A DNA stretch of 60,539 bases from Anaerolineae bacterium (lineage in GTDB: Bacteria > Chloroflexota > Anaerolineae > UBA4142 > SHND01): positions 1-60,539 of the forward strand of contig JAJTXZ010000023.1 in the NCBI GenBank assembly GCA_021463195.1, given 5' to 3'. The notes below the pieces were generated by a model. The model was not told where the DNA came from and did no database searches. It was given only the letters and a program-made list of their open reading frames with translations. Shown here one piece after another: positions 7,701-15,648 of this stretch. Position numbers and translations under genes: made by a program. Within the stretch, counting starts at the first letter, position 1, and the number at the start of each line of letters is the position of its first letter.

Positions 7701-8009
7701 ATGGCATTGGCACAGAAAAAAAAGAAACGGGTAACGGCAAAACCGCGCGCCGCGCAACGCAAATTGCGAATGACTTATCGCCAAGTTTTGGCAAGGGTCC
7801 GCGCCTTGTCGCCCGCTGACCGGGAACGTTTGCGCGCGGAATTGGAAAAGCAGCCGCGCGTGTATATTATGCGCCCGACGGGTTCGCCGGAGGCAATTCG
7901 ACGCGGACGCAAGCTGGCAGAAGAAATCCGCAAAGAAGTATCTGAAAAGCAAACCGGCACATTGGAAGAAACCATGATCGAGCTGCGAGGACTCTCATGG
8001 TCGTCATAG
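7701..8009 (+). CDS. Putative antitoxin of PIN toxin, copy 2
   Basis: A 102-residue paralogue of the protein at 7005-7313, with the same Lys-rich start and the LSPADRERLRAELEKQPRVYI segment; it diverges after that and ends GTLEETMIELRGLSWSS. AAGGAG (7689-7694) is 6 nt before the ATG. It overlaps the PIN toxin start by 13 nt, the usual order and coupling for type II toxin-antitoxin operons. The family is not recognised, and its function as antitoxin is inferred from position, size and charge. Confidence 0.75.
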   Translation: MALAQKKKKRVTAKPRAAQRKLRMTYRQVLARVRALSPADRERLRAELEKQPRVYIMRPTGSPEAIRRGRKLAEEIRKEVSEKQTGTLEETMIELRGLSWSS

Positions 8010-8452
8010 ACACAGATGTTTTCTTGATTCAATTTGCTTTTCACTACGATACACGCCAAGCGGTCAACGCCGAATTTCTGGCGCAAGTGGAGACGGCAGA
8101 ACCTGCCATTACGGTTTATAACTTGATGGAGCTCTTGGGACAATTATCGTTCAACACGGCTCCTTCAAAACTGGATGATTGGCGCGAATGGTTTGTCGAA
8201 GTGTACAACTTGAGCGTTATCGCGCCGGTGAATCTGGACGATGAAATTGCAGCTGTGCCTTTCAAGCGTACCTTATTTGATGAGCCGTATGCCAAGATGC
8301 GCGCGCATCGAATGGGGTACATGGACGCGCTGGCATTAAATCTGGCAGAACAAACTCCCGACGTTACAAGTTTCGTCACATGGAATGCCAAGCATTTCAA
8401 AAATAAAACGACGCTGGCGGTTTATACGCCTCAAGAATATCTCGCGCGTTAA
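7997..8452 (+). CDS. PIN-domain ribonuclease toxin
   Basis: A 151-residue PIN-domain protein (VapC-like fold), a Mg-dependent endoribonuclease in known family members. The N-terminal MVVIDTDVFLI supplies the first aspartates, YNLMELLGQL the conserved glutamate, and GYMDALALNLAEQ with the late WNAKHFKN the C-terminal acidic site and typical T/WN motif. It overlaps the antitoxin by 13 nt, so the two are co-translated. Its stop codon overlaps the stop of the convergent mini-ORF R3 within TTAA (8449-8452). A truncated paralogue lies at 7301-7432. The RNA target is unknown. Confidence 0.88.
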   Translation: MVVIDTDVFLIQFAFHYDTRQAVNAEFLAQVETAEPAITVYNLMELLGQLSFNTAPSKLDDWREWFVEVYNLSVIAPVNLDDEIAAVPFKRTLFDEPYAKMRAHRMGYMDALALNLAEQTPDVTSFVTWNAKHFKNKTTLAVYTPQEYLAR

Positions 8453-8673
8453 TTCAACTCCATCCACGCTTTCAAAACCGATTTCACCCCTGCGGGCGCT
8501 TGCACTGCCTTCAAGTACGTCGCTTTGATGTGCGCTTCCACCTTTTTTCGCAATGCGGTCAACGTCTCGTCGCTCAAGACGCTTGGCATCTCGCCCGCGC
8601 ATTGGGCGCGGAGAAAATCAAGAATGTCGAGATTGTGAATGTGGCGAATGTGGGATTCGGAGCGGGTGGGCAT
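8449..8673 (-). CDS. Mini-ORF R3: 74-residue methyltransferase-start/helicase-end chimera
   Basis: An intact frame with AGGA before the ATG. Residues 1-24 (MPTRSESHIRHIHNLDILDF and on) correspond to the methyltransferase N-terminus with one residue lost in LETLFDF. Residues about 31-74, starting SVLSDETLTALRKKVEAHIK and ending AWMELN, match the last 44 residues of the helicase with few changes. Its open frame suggests either recent origin or retained function. It could be a leftover of a tandem helicase-methyltransferase array or a small protein that binds the partner of either domain. No function is claimed. Confidence 0.5.
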   Translation of the reverse strand: MPTRSESHIRHIHNLDILDFLRAQCAGEMPSVLSDETLTALRKKVEAHIKATYLKAVQAPAGVKSVLKAWMELN

Positions 8674-8690
8674 TATTTTTCCTAGAGTGA

Positions 8691-8718
8691 TTGACAACGA
8701 ATACTTTTCGATTAGAAT
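8691..8718 (+). promoter_or_regulatory. Sigma70-like promoter of the DUF2283 gene
   Basis: TTGACA (8691-8696), 16 nt, TAGAAT (8713-8718), ending 20 nt before the ATG at 8738. Confidence 0.6.
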
Positions 8719-8737
8719 TTCATGCCGACTCGACAAT

Positions 8738-9124
8738 ATGACAGATTCGGAGAAACTGTCCATCCATTCGTACGACCAAGAGACAGATGTTTTGTATATT
8801 TCGTTCGCGCCCGGCGAGCAAGCTAGCGCGGCGGTCGAATTGAACGACAATATCTTGTTGCGTTTTAATCGCGACGAGCAGCGCGCCGTTGGTCTGACGT
8901 TCATGGATTTTTCGGTTCTCGCGCAGTGGACCGTGTTAGGACCCCGCAGTTTTCCCTTGTCGGGTCTCCAGGAATTAGAACCCGAATGGCAAGACGAGGT
9001 GATAAAAATTATTACCTCACCCCCCGTCAATCAAATTTTGCGCGTCTCGGCATATGCGCCCTCTGCGGTGGAATTGATTCCCATCGCCTCTGTCGAGCAT
9101 CCTCAGCAACTCGTTACCGCTTAA
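8738..9124 (+). CDS. DUF2283-domain protein
   Basis: A 128-residue protein. The segment YDQETDVLYISFAPG, followed by a short loop, then NILLRFNRDEQRAVGLTFMDFS, is the DUF2283 pattern. These small proteins often sit beside toxin genes and are commonly suspected to be antitoxin-like, but no activity is established. The ATG at 8738 lies 20 nt after a strong promoter; no clear ribosome binding site is present. It is the third plus-strand cassette in the array, and no toxin follows. Its stop codon overlaps the helicase stop codon in TTAA (9121-9124), exactly as the two PIN genes overlap R2 and R3. Confidence 0.75.
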   Translation: MTDSEKLSIHSYDQETDVLYISFAPGEQASAAVELNDNILLRFNRDEQRAVGLTFMDFSVLAQWTVLGPRSFPLSGLQELEPEWQDEVIKIITSPPVNQILRVSAYAPSAVELIPIASVEHPQQLVTA

Positions 9125-12100
9125 TTCAACTCCATCCACGCTTTCAAAACCGGTTTCACCCCCGCGGGCGCTTGCGCCGCTTTCAAGTACGTCGCCTTGA
9201 TGTGCGCTTCCACTTTTTTCCGCGATGCCGTCAACGTCTCGTCGCTTAACACGCTGCGGCGCGGCGTTTCGGGCGTCGAACGAATCAACGCTTCCATCGC
9301 GAACGCATCCTCTGAAATTTCCTCGCTCGCCACATCGAGCAAATACCACTGCGTCCGTCCGCTTGCGCCGTCCCATTCGTTCGTTTCCAAATTTTTCGCG
9401 GGCAGTTGATACGAAAAAAAGACCGCTTGCTTGCCGGCGTGCGGATGCGCGCGCGCGGAAAAAACGCGCAAGGGAAATTTCGCGAGGCGCGCTTCTAAAT
9501 CGGGATGCGCGGCGAGCAAGTCGCGATAGGCGAGCCGCAATGATTCCTCTTGCGAAGGCAAGCCCTCGTATGCTTCGTTAAATTCCTTGAGCGCGTCGTA
9601 ATCGTCTTGTGGCGTCAAAAGTTTTTTGCCTTCGATGCCAAACGCTTTGGAAATCCGCAGCGTCTTGCGCGCGACGCGTTCGTACAACGACAACAATTCT
9701 TCCAATTCCGTCGGCGGCAAAAAATTCCAATAGTACACCGTGCCGCGTACATTTTTGTAAGCGGGATGGTCGTGTATCATCCGCGCTTCGGTGGCAGAGT
9801 CGAGACGGCGGTCCACGCGCCCGATGCGCTGCATCAAGCGCACCGGATTCCAATGCAAATCGTAATTGATGAGCAGCGTCGCGTCCTGCAAGTTCAAGCC
9901 TTCGGACAAAACATCGGTTGAAATCAAGACGCGCGTTTCCGCGCGCCCCTGCGCGGCGAGTTCGGCGCTGGAGGATTCGTTATAGTACGGCGAAAATTCG
10001 GTAATGATTTCGCCGCGGTCGCGGTGGCTGCCGCTGTCCACCTGAGCGAGCGGCGCGATGCCCGCGTGTTCCAGTTGGCGTTTCAAATAGCGCGCCGTCG
10101 CCATGTATTCGGTAAAAATCAAAACCTTGTGCCGGCTCAACAATGGATGTGTTGTGAGCAGCCCAATCAACGTTTGCAGTTTGTCATCGCGCTCGGGCGA
10201 AAAATCTTGGAGTTCGTTCAAAAAGAGGACGAGTTGATTCAAATCTTCAAAGGTGTCATTCAGAATTTCCTTAATTTTGTATTCGCCGCGCGACAATTCT
10301 TCCGCCGCGTCCAAAAATTCTGTTGGAATAAAATCTTCGTCCGCTTCCTCATCCGTAGCGCCGCTCAAAGCGCTGCGGTGACTGGCGATGGCGCGCAATA
10401 AAGCATCATGTTCCGCTTGCCATGTTTCCAAACGTTCTTGTTCGGCGTCCGTCGCGCTGTTGGCGTTGGCGAACGCCAAGAGCCGCAAAAGCAAATCTTC
10501 GGCGGTGGATTGGAACGCGCGCGCGGAACTTTCAAAACGTTTCAAGAGTTGCACGCGAATCAAACCGACAACTTGGTTCTGGCGATTCGCCGTCCATTTT
10601 TCGTCCGCCGTTTCCAATTCCTTTTTACGATACGCAATGGGGTTGTACATTGCCAACGCGAGCAATGGTTTATGTTTGCGAAAAGCGGAATCAATTTGCT
10701 GGAGCAGCGAACCATACGTGCGCGCCATAGAATAATTGGCGACTTGCGGCGGCTGGCGTTCGGGAAAAATCACGGGCGCGCCGCCGCGCTCCAACGAACT
10801 CGCGCGCGCATACGCGCGGCTGCGCTGCACGACGATTTCACGAAAGAGCGGGTCTTGCTTGAGCAGCTGTTCCGCCTCATCGCTCGTAATCTCGACGACA
10901 TCATCCGCGTCGCCGACGAGCGCGCGCACCGCGTTTTCCAATTTGCGAAAATGTCCGGGCAAGGAATGGATGCCAATGTCCCGAAAATGGTCGCTTTGCC
11001 GCTGCGTAAAGAGTTCGATGAGATGCTGCAAGTCGAGCAAACTGTTGTTGATGGGCGTCGCCGTCAAAAGATACAACGTTTTGCCTTGCGCGAGCTCGAA
11101 CAATTTTTTGTACGTTTTCGCCGCGCGATTGCGAAAATGATGCGCCTCGTCAATTATGATGACATCTTTTTTGGCGATTCGGTTAATCCGTTTGGTATAA
11201 TCACCGCCACGCAACAAATCGGTGTGATTGTAAATCCACAAACCGCTATCATCTTCCAACGCGTCAGGCAAAAAGCGTTCGAGTTTCGCGCGCCAGACGG
11301 GATGATTCGCCGCTCTTGGCGTGAGCAGCACAACCTTTTTTCCTTCGCGCAACAATCGCGCAATCAACATCATCCCGATAAATGTTTTGCCCAAGCCCAC
11401 GCTGTCCGCCAATAGCGCGCCGCGATAGCGCCCGCCGCGTTTGAGCAGCGCGTGATAGCCCTCTTTTTGATAATGGTCGAGCGCGCCGTACATCGCGGAA
11501 TTTTTTTCCCATTCTTCGGGCGTCAACTCGTGTCCTCGAAAATATTCGGACAACGCTTTGACGTACACCTCGAACGGCGAGTATTCGCGCACATGCTTTT
11601 CAATCACCCGCGTAATTTCGGGCGTCACATCCTCGGCGTCATTCCAATATTTTTCGTACCACGCTTGCAAGAGTTCCACTTCGCTCCGCAAGCGCACATT
11701 CAATTCGATATTTTCGGTCAGCCCCGGACGCGTGAAATTGCTCGAGCCGACGAGCGCGGTGGAACCCATCACCTCGAATTTTGAATGAGTGATATACGCT
11801 TTGGCGTGAAACTTGCGCTCGCGGTACACCTTGCAAATAATTTTTCCCGATTGGAGCGCGGCGACGATGGCGGGGACGCCGCGTAAAAAATCATCGCGCT
11901 CTTTTTCGTTTTCCAGACTCGCGTCGAGCTTCATTTCGATTTCGCTCAACGCGCGACGAAAGGCGTCCTGCGTGCGCTTGCTCACTTCATCGCCCATGAG
12001 AATGCGAATGTTTTCCAACTTTTGCCAATGTCCATCGAGCGCGAGCAGCGCGCCGATTTCAAAATAACCGGTGGCAATGTCAAAGGCGCGCGCGATTTCG

Positions 12101-12294
12101 CACCATTCGCGCAAATAGTTTTCGCCTTTCCAATGTTCATCGCTATTGTCAACGATAAATAGTTCGCCGGCGCGCGGTTGTGGTTTGCGAATGGGTTGGG
12201 TTGGGGTATCGGAGCGCGCGCCTTGTATCTCCGGCGGCGCGATATTTGAAAGCGAGGGTTGGGTGGCAGAGGGCTTTGTTTTTTTTCGAGGCAT
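9121..12294 (-). CDS. PLD-nuclease/SNF2-type helicase
   Basis: A 1057-residue protein. Residues about 45-215 form a phospholipase D-like domain with HAK (163-165) and GSSNFT (183-188), the HxK...GSSN half-site used by BfiI-type nucleases. An SNF2/superfamily 2 helicase follows: ADSVGLGKT (296-304, Walker A), DEAH (382-385), TATP (411-414), and in the C-terminal lobe SEGLNLQDA and QRIGRVDR. The last 44 residues (SVLSDETL to AWMELN) are the module copied in R1-R3. It is probably an ATP-dependent DNA-translocating nuclease acting with the downstream methyltransferase. That role is inferred from the domain pairing. Confidence 0.87.
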   Translation of the reverse strand: MPRKKTKPSATQPSLSNIAPPEIQGARSDTPTQPIRKPQPRAGELFIVDNSDEHWKGENYLREWCEIARAFDIATGYFEIGALLALDGHWQKLENIRILMGDEVSKRTQDAFRRALSEIEMKLDASLENEKERDDFLRGVPAIVAALQSGKIICKVYRERKFHAKAYITHSKFEVMGSTALVGSSNFTRPGLTENIELNVRLRSEVELLQAWYEKYWNDAEDVTPEITRVIEKHVREYSPFEVYVKALSEYFRGHELTPEEWEKNSAMYGALDHYQKEGYHALLKRGGRYRGALLADSVGLGKTFIGMMLIARLLREGKKVVLLTPRAANHPVWRAKLERFLPDALEDDSGLWIYNHTDLLRGGDYTKRINRIAKKDVIIIDEAHHFRNRAAKTYKKLFELAQGKTLYLLTATPINNSLLDLQHLIELFTQRQSDHFRDIGIHSLPGHFRKLENAVRALVGDADDVVEITSDEAEQLLKQDPLFREIVVQRSRAYARASSLERGGAPVIFPERQPPQVANYSMARTYGSLLQQIDSAFRKHKPLLALAMYNPIAYRKKELETADEKWTANRQNQVVGLIRVQLLKRFESSARAFQSTAEDLLLRLLAFANANSATDAEQERLETWQAEHDALLRAIASHRSALSGATDEEADEDFIPTEFLDAAEELSRGEYKIKEILNDTFEDLNQLVLFLNELQDFSPERDDKLQTLIGLLTTHPLLSRHKVLIFTEYMATARYLKRQLEHAGIAPLAQVDSGSHRDRGEIITEFSPYYNESSSAELAAQGRAETRVLISTDVLSEGLNLQDATLLINYDLHWNPVRLMQRIGRVDRRLDSATEARMIHDHPAYKNVRGTVYYWNFLPPTELEELLSLYERVARKTLRISKAFGIEGKKLLTPQDDYDALKEFNEAYEGLPSQEESLRLAYRDLLAAHPDLEARLAKFPLRVFSARAHPHAGKQAVFFSYQLPAKNLETNEWDGASGRTQWYLLDVASEEISEDAFAMEALIRSTPETPRRSVLSDETLTASRKKVEAHIKATYLKAAQAPAGVKPVLKAWMELN

Positions 12295-12369
12295 CGGACG
12301 CGTTACTCCAAAATTATTGTAGACGACGAATCAGCGCGCAAATTGTAACATGCGCGTTGACAAAGCGTC

Positions 12370-12380
12370 AATCGTTTTGG
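12370..12380. repeat. Left target-site duplication of MITE
   Basis: AATCGTTTTGG at 12370-12380 is repeated exactly at 12511-12521, directly outside the inverted-repeat element between them. Confidence 0.75.
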
Positions 12381-12510
12381 GAGGGCGCTGTCAAAATCGG
12401 CTGGCGGACAAATGTCATTGTGAGGGACGAAGCAATCTCGCTGGTCGCGTGGGGGATTGCTTTGCAAGTGCGGCTCGCAATGACACGGTGCGCGACTTTG
12501 ACAGCGCCCT
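12381..12510. mobile_element. 130-bp MITE with terminal inverted repeats
   Basis: The ends are AGGGCGCTGTCAAA (12382-12395) and its exact reverse complement (12497-12510), flanked by an 11-bp direct repeat. Inside, GTCATTGTGAG (12414-12424) pairs with CTCGCAATGAC (12474-12484) with one mismatch, and GAAGCAATC pairs with GATTGCTTT, so the whole element can form a cruciform. There is no room for a transposase, so it must be moved in trans. It lies between the helicase start and the gene at 12665. A related partial copy is at the left edge of the window. Confidence 0.8.
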
Positions 12511-12521
12511 AATCGTTTTGG
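12511..12521. repeat. Right target-site duplication of MITE
   Basis: Exact copy of the AATCGTTTTGG that precedes the element. Confidence 0.75.
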
Positions 12522-12664
12522 CGTTAGCGTTATTTTTTAGCGCGCGCGTTTTTTTTAGACGCGGGCAATTTATGCTAAAGTGTGAACGATTGAAACCCAC
12601 GCTTGCGTTTGTCAAAATGGCAGAGCTGAGATGTTTTGACTGGCGCAAGCAAAGCGAGTTGGAA

Positions 12665-13531
12665 ATGAACCAGATACGTTTTGCGCGCGTCGGCGCAGTG
12701 GCGTTTTTATTCGCGCTGACGCTGATGCTCGGATATGTTCTCGGAGTGATGACTCCCAAGCCCGACGCTTTTGCCGCGCAGGCGAGCGCGACAGCTACGC
12801 CGCTGCCGACGCCGACGCGTGTGCCGGATGACCCGATTCCGCTCAAACCTTTGACGGGGTTGACGGGACTTGCCGCGTCAGTCACATTGGATGTGAACGG
12901 CGAAATCAATGCGCAGCGCGCGCAAGGCACGCTGAACGCGACAGTGATGACGAATCTGAACGATCAAAGTAAAATCACGGTGACGGGCCCTTTGCTGGGC
13001 GATATTGTGGCGCAAGTCGGCGGCGCAGCGGTAAGTCTTTTTTCGCCGTCGCAAGTGGATATTTATAAAGTGCCGCAAGGAACTTTTATCGTCGTCAAGA
13101 GTTTTTTGGATGTGTGCGTAAAACCCGCTGACCCGAACGCGACTGCCGCGACGGATAATCTGAGTCCGCAGACGCTGTTGACCATGTTGACCAGTCCGGA
13201 AGTGGCGCGCGGCAAATTCGTGGGCGAGGAAACGCGCAACGGTATTCAGGTGAAACATTATGTGATTAATGGCGCGGCGTTTTTAGCGGCGGCGCAAAAT
13301 AGTCAGGACCCGAATTTGAAAGAGTTTGCGGCGGCGCTGTGGCAAGCCCAAGACGCGCACGTCTATGTCTCGGCGGAAGGATATCCGGTGGCGTTCGAGG
13401 GCAGTTATAGCGGCGAGTTTGAACCGTTGAAATTCAAAGGCAACTTTGACGTGCGGATTGATTTGACGAGCATCAATCAACCCACGCAGATTGATTTGCC
13501 GCGCGCGTGCAATAATCCGATTACGCCGTAA
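12665..13531 (+). CDS. Exported LppX/LolA-like protein
   Basis: A 288-residue protein with an N-terminal membrane anchor or signal segment (about residues 7-31), a Thr/Pro-rich linker (TATPLPTPTRVPDDP) and a body of alternating beta-strand character. The region around NGIQVKHYVINGAAF and DAHVYVSAEGYPVAFEGSYSG resembles the LppX/LprG/LolA-like fold that binds lipids or other hydrophobic ligands. No lipobox cysteine is seen. The ATG at 12665 is preferred because it starts right at the signal segment; in-frame extension upstream would run into the MITE. Two Cys (VCVKP and RACNN) may form a disulfide. The function is uncertain. Confidence 0.6.
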   Translation: MNQIRFARVGAVAFLFALTLMLGYVLGVMTPKPDAFAAQASATATPLPTPTRVPDDPIPLKPLTGLTGLAASVTLDVNGEINAQRAQGTLNATVMTNLNDQSKITVTGPLLGDIVAQVGGAAVSLFSPSQVDIYKVPQGTFIVVKSFLDVCVKPADPNATAATDNLSPQTLLTMLTSPEVARGKFVGEETRNGIQVKHYVINGAAFLAAAQNSQDPNLKEFAAALWQAQDAHVYVSAEGYPVAFEGSYSGEFEPLKFKGNFDVRIDLTSINQPTQIDLPRACNNPITP

Positions 13532-13628
13532 CCGCAGGCACAGAGTACAAGAGTTTGGACGGCGGCATGTGCCATCGCGCAAACTCGCCGGATGAATTCG
13601 CCCTACTCGATTTTTTCATGCGGCATTA

Positions 13629-13644
13629 GGTGGAATTTTCCACC
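13629..13644. repeat. Palindrome upstream of minC
   Basis: GGTGGAA (13629-13635), TT, TTCCACC (13638-13644), a perfect dyad just before a TATAGT box (13654-13659). It could be an operator for the min operon, or one more of the dispersed TGGAA/TTCCA palindromes. Confidence 0.4.
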
Positions 13645-13715
13645 GTGCTATGTTATAGTAAGCAGCGCGAAAATTTGGCGCGTTGCCGTGTCAAATCTTT
13701 TTTCGCAATCGCCCG

Positions 13716-14375
13716 ATGATAACGCTCAAGAGCAGCGGGGACGGGCTGGTCATTACGCTTAGCGCTGGTCCCTGGTCCAAAGTCCTCGCGGAATTAGCCG
13801 CTGAACTGGAACGCCCGCGCGTAGTAGAATTATTTCGCGGGCGGCGGGCGTACATTGAAACGGGCGAACGCGCGCTGACGCCCTTGCAAGTCGAAGAATT
13901 GGCGTGGGTGTTGGAGCTGCACGATATGAAGTTTGAATGGGGCAGCAATGGCACGCAGGCGCATCTACCGGGGCTGGAGCAGGCGCGGCATTCTATCGGC
14001 GCATCTATTCAAAATGTTGCGGTGTGGGATGATGCGGCATTGTGTCCGCGCACGCTGCGCTCGGGCCAAACGATTCGTTACGCGGGGCATGTCGTCGTGA
14101 TTGGCGATGTGAATCCGGGCGCGGAAATTGTGGCGGCGGGCGATGTGGTAATATGGGGTAAATTGCGCGGGTTGGTTCATGCGGGCGCGTCGGGCAATGA
14201 CGCCGCGGTGGTGTACGCGCTCCGCCTCTTGTCCGCGCAACTCCGTATCGGCAATTTTATCGCGCGCGCGCCGGACGAATCGGCGTTGGCGCGACGCGGA
14301 CCGGAAATGGCGCACGTGCGCGATGGGCGCATTGTAATCGCTCTGTGGAATTCGGAAGAACGAAAGGATTTTTGA
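13716..14375 (+). CDS. minC: Septum site-determining protein MinC
   Basis: A 219-residue division inhibitor that blocks FtsZ assembly away from mid-cell when recruited to the membrane by MinD. The C-terminal half carries the MinC beta-helix signature RTLRSGQTIRYAGHVVVIGD, then NPGAEIVAAGDVVIWGKLRG and HAGASGNDAAVVYAL, ending with QLRIGNFIARAPD. The N-terminal FtsZ-binding domain is less conserved, as usual. A TTG further upstream (13683) is possible, but ATG 13716 begins the conserved fold (MITLKSSGDGLVITL). It is followed by minD, minE and rodA on the same strand. Confidence 0.9.
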   Translation: MITLKSSGDGLVITLSAGPWSKVLAELAAELERPRVVELFRGRRAYIETGERALTPLQVEELAWVLELHDMKFEWGSNGTQAHLPGLEQARHSIGASIQNVAVWDDAALCPRTLRSGQTIRYAGHVVVIGDVNPGAEIVAAGDVVIWGKLRGLVHAGASGNDAAVVYALRLLSAQLRIGNFIARAPDESALARRGPEMAHVRDGRIVIALWNSEERKDF

Positions 14376-14387
14376 TTGGCGATTGTT

Positions 14388-14427
14388 GATTTATGCCGAG
14401 CGCGCAAGCGCGGCGCCGCGTAAATCT
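14388..14427. repeat. Inverted repeat between minC and minD
   Basis: GATTTATGC and GCGTAAATC flank a GC-rich core with the hairpin GCGCGCAAGCGCGG. It resembles the inverted repeat between minE and rodA (15649-15704). The rest of the 180-nt gap holds no gene. Confidence 0.35.
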
Positions 14428-14557
14428 ATAGACGGCAAAAAAATGAATGCGAGTCCAAAATTCTGAAATTTCCGCGAGTTTGGGATTTTGGAGCGGCGTT
14501 TTTTGAAAAGCAAACCGTAACGTCTATAAAATCGCGAATCATCAATCGTAAATTCAT

Positions 14558-15373
14558 ATGGCTGGCACAGTCATCACCATCACCTCTGGCAAAGGGGGCG
14601 TCGGAAAAACTACTACGACCGCGAATTTGGGTGTCGCGCTGGCAAAGCGCGGCAAACGCGTGGCGTGTATTGATGCCGACATCGGGCTGCGTAATTTGGA
14701 CGTGGTGCTGGGTCTCGAAAATCGCATTGTCTATGACATTGTGGATGTGGTCGAGGGCCGCGCGCGCATTCGTCAAGCGTTGATTCGGGATAAACGTTTG
14801 CCCGAATTGCAAATGCTGCCCGCCGCGCAGACGCGCGACAAGACGGCGGTGAATCCGCAACAAATGCTTCGCCTCGTCCAAGACCTCAAGGACGAATTTG
14901 ATTTTGTGATCATTGATTCGCCCGCCGGGATCGAACACGGTTTTAGAAATGCGGTCGCGCCCGCTGACCGCGTGCTGATTGTGACAACTCCCGAAATGAG
15001 CGCGGTGCGCGACGCCGACCGCATTATCGGCATGGTCGAGTCAGCGGAAAAACCAAAGCCCATGTTGATTCTCAATCGGCTGCGCCCGGGTATGGTCAAG
15101 CGCGGCGATATGTTGGCGACAGAAGATGTGTTGGAGATTTTGGCGATTGACTTGATTGGCATTATTCCCGAAGACGAAAATATTATCACCTCGACCAATC
15201 GCGGGCAGCCGGTGGCGTTTGAAGCCAAAACGCAAGCGGGTCAAGCATACGGGCGCATTGCGGCGCGCGTGCTCGGTGAAAATGTGCCGTTTGGAGTGTT
15301 TCAAGATTCCACCCCCGTGCTGGCGCGACTGCAAAAATGGTTTCGCAATCCGAATGGAGGAAGCGGCGCATGA
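14558..15373 (+). CDS. minD: Septum site-determining ATPase MinD
   Basis: A 271-residue ParA/MinD ATPase that binds the membrane as an ATP dimer and carries MinC. The deviant Walker A SGKGGVGKTT (10-19), the IDADIGLRNLD switch, the DSPAGIE Walker B region and the long C-terminal tail are all present. The tail segment LARLQKWFRN is the amphipathic membrane-targeting helix. Length matches the family. The stop overlaps the minE start (ATGA), so the two are translationally coupled. Confidence 0.97.
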   Translation: MAGTVITITSGKGGVGKTTTTANLGVALAKRGKRVACIDADIGLRNLDVVLGLENRIVYDIVDVVEGRARIRQALIRDKRLPELQMLPAAQTRDKTAVNPQQMLRLVQDLKDEFDFVIIDSPAGIEHGFRNAVAPADRVLIVTTPEMSAVRDADRIIGMVESAEKPKPMLILNRLRPGMVKRGDMLATEDVLEILAIDLIGIIPEDENIITSTNRGQPVAFEAKTQAGQAYGRIAARVLGENVPFGVFQDSTPVLARLQKWFRNPNGGSGA

Positions 15374-15642
15374 GATGGTTCGATTCTCTCTTCAAGAAAA
15401 ATGATTCCAGCGCCCAGGTCGCCAAATCGCGACTCAAAATCGCCATTCAAATTGACCGCACCAATCTTTCGCCGGAACTTTTGCAAGAGCTGCAAGATGA
15501 TATTGTGCGCGCGGTATCGGAACGGCTCGATATTGACCGCGCCGGCATGAAAATCACGGCGGAACGCGGCGCGGACGGGCAGCGTCTAATTGCGGATATT
15601 CCGATTAAACGTGTGCGCACGACGGCGGCGACAGGAGAATGA
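15370..15642 (+). CDS. minE: Cell division topological specificity factor MinE
   Basis: A 90-residue MinE, which stimulates MinD ATPase and drives pole-to-pole oscillation or gradient formation. It starts MRWFDSLFKK, an N-terminal membrane-binding segment, followed by the MinD-contact helix region SRLKIAIQIDRTNLSPELL and the dimerisation domain ending ADIPIKRVR. The ATG overlaps the minD stop by 4 nt, with GGAGG about 10 nt upstream inside minD. Confidence 0.93.
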   Translation: MRWFDSLFKKNDSSAQVAKSRLKIAIQIDRTNLSPELLQELQDDIVRAVSERLDIDRAGMKITAERGADGQRLIADIPIKRVRTTAATGE

Positions 15643-15648
15643 TTTTCG

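Noticed and set aside
10408-11415. Long plus-strand open frame opposite the helicase gene (about 335 codons), and a similar one opposite aconitase (34107-35015) and the oxidoreductase (20844-21689)
   Set aside because: They are mirror frames of well supported genes, contain Arg/His/Phe-rich nonsense, and have no ribosome binding sites or domains. GC-rich codon use keeps antisense frames open.
2328-12294. BREX, DISARM or type ISP identity of the defence locus
   Set aside because: No PglZ, BrxC, DrmA or DrmB homologue is present, and methyltransferase and helicase are separate proteins. The layout does not fit these systems.
12350-12664. Extending the exported LppX-like protein upstream to 12350
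   Set aside because: The extension runs through the MITE and has no ribosome binding site or conserved residues.
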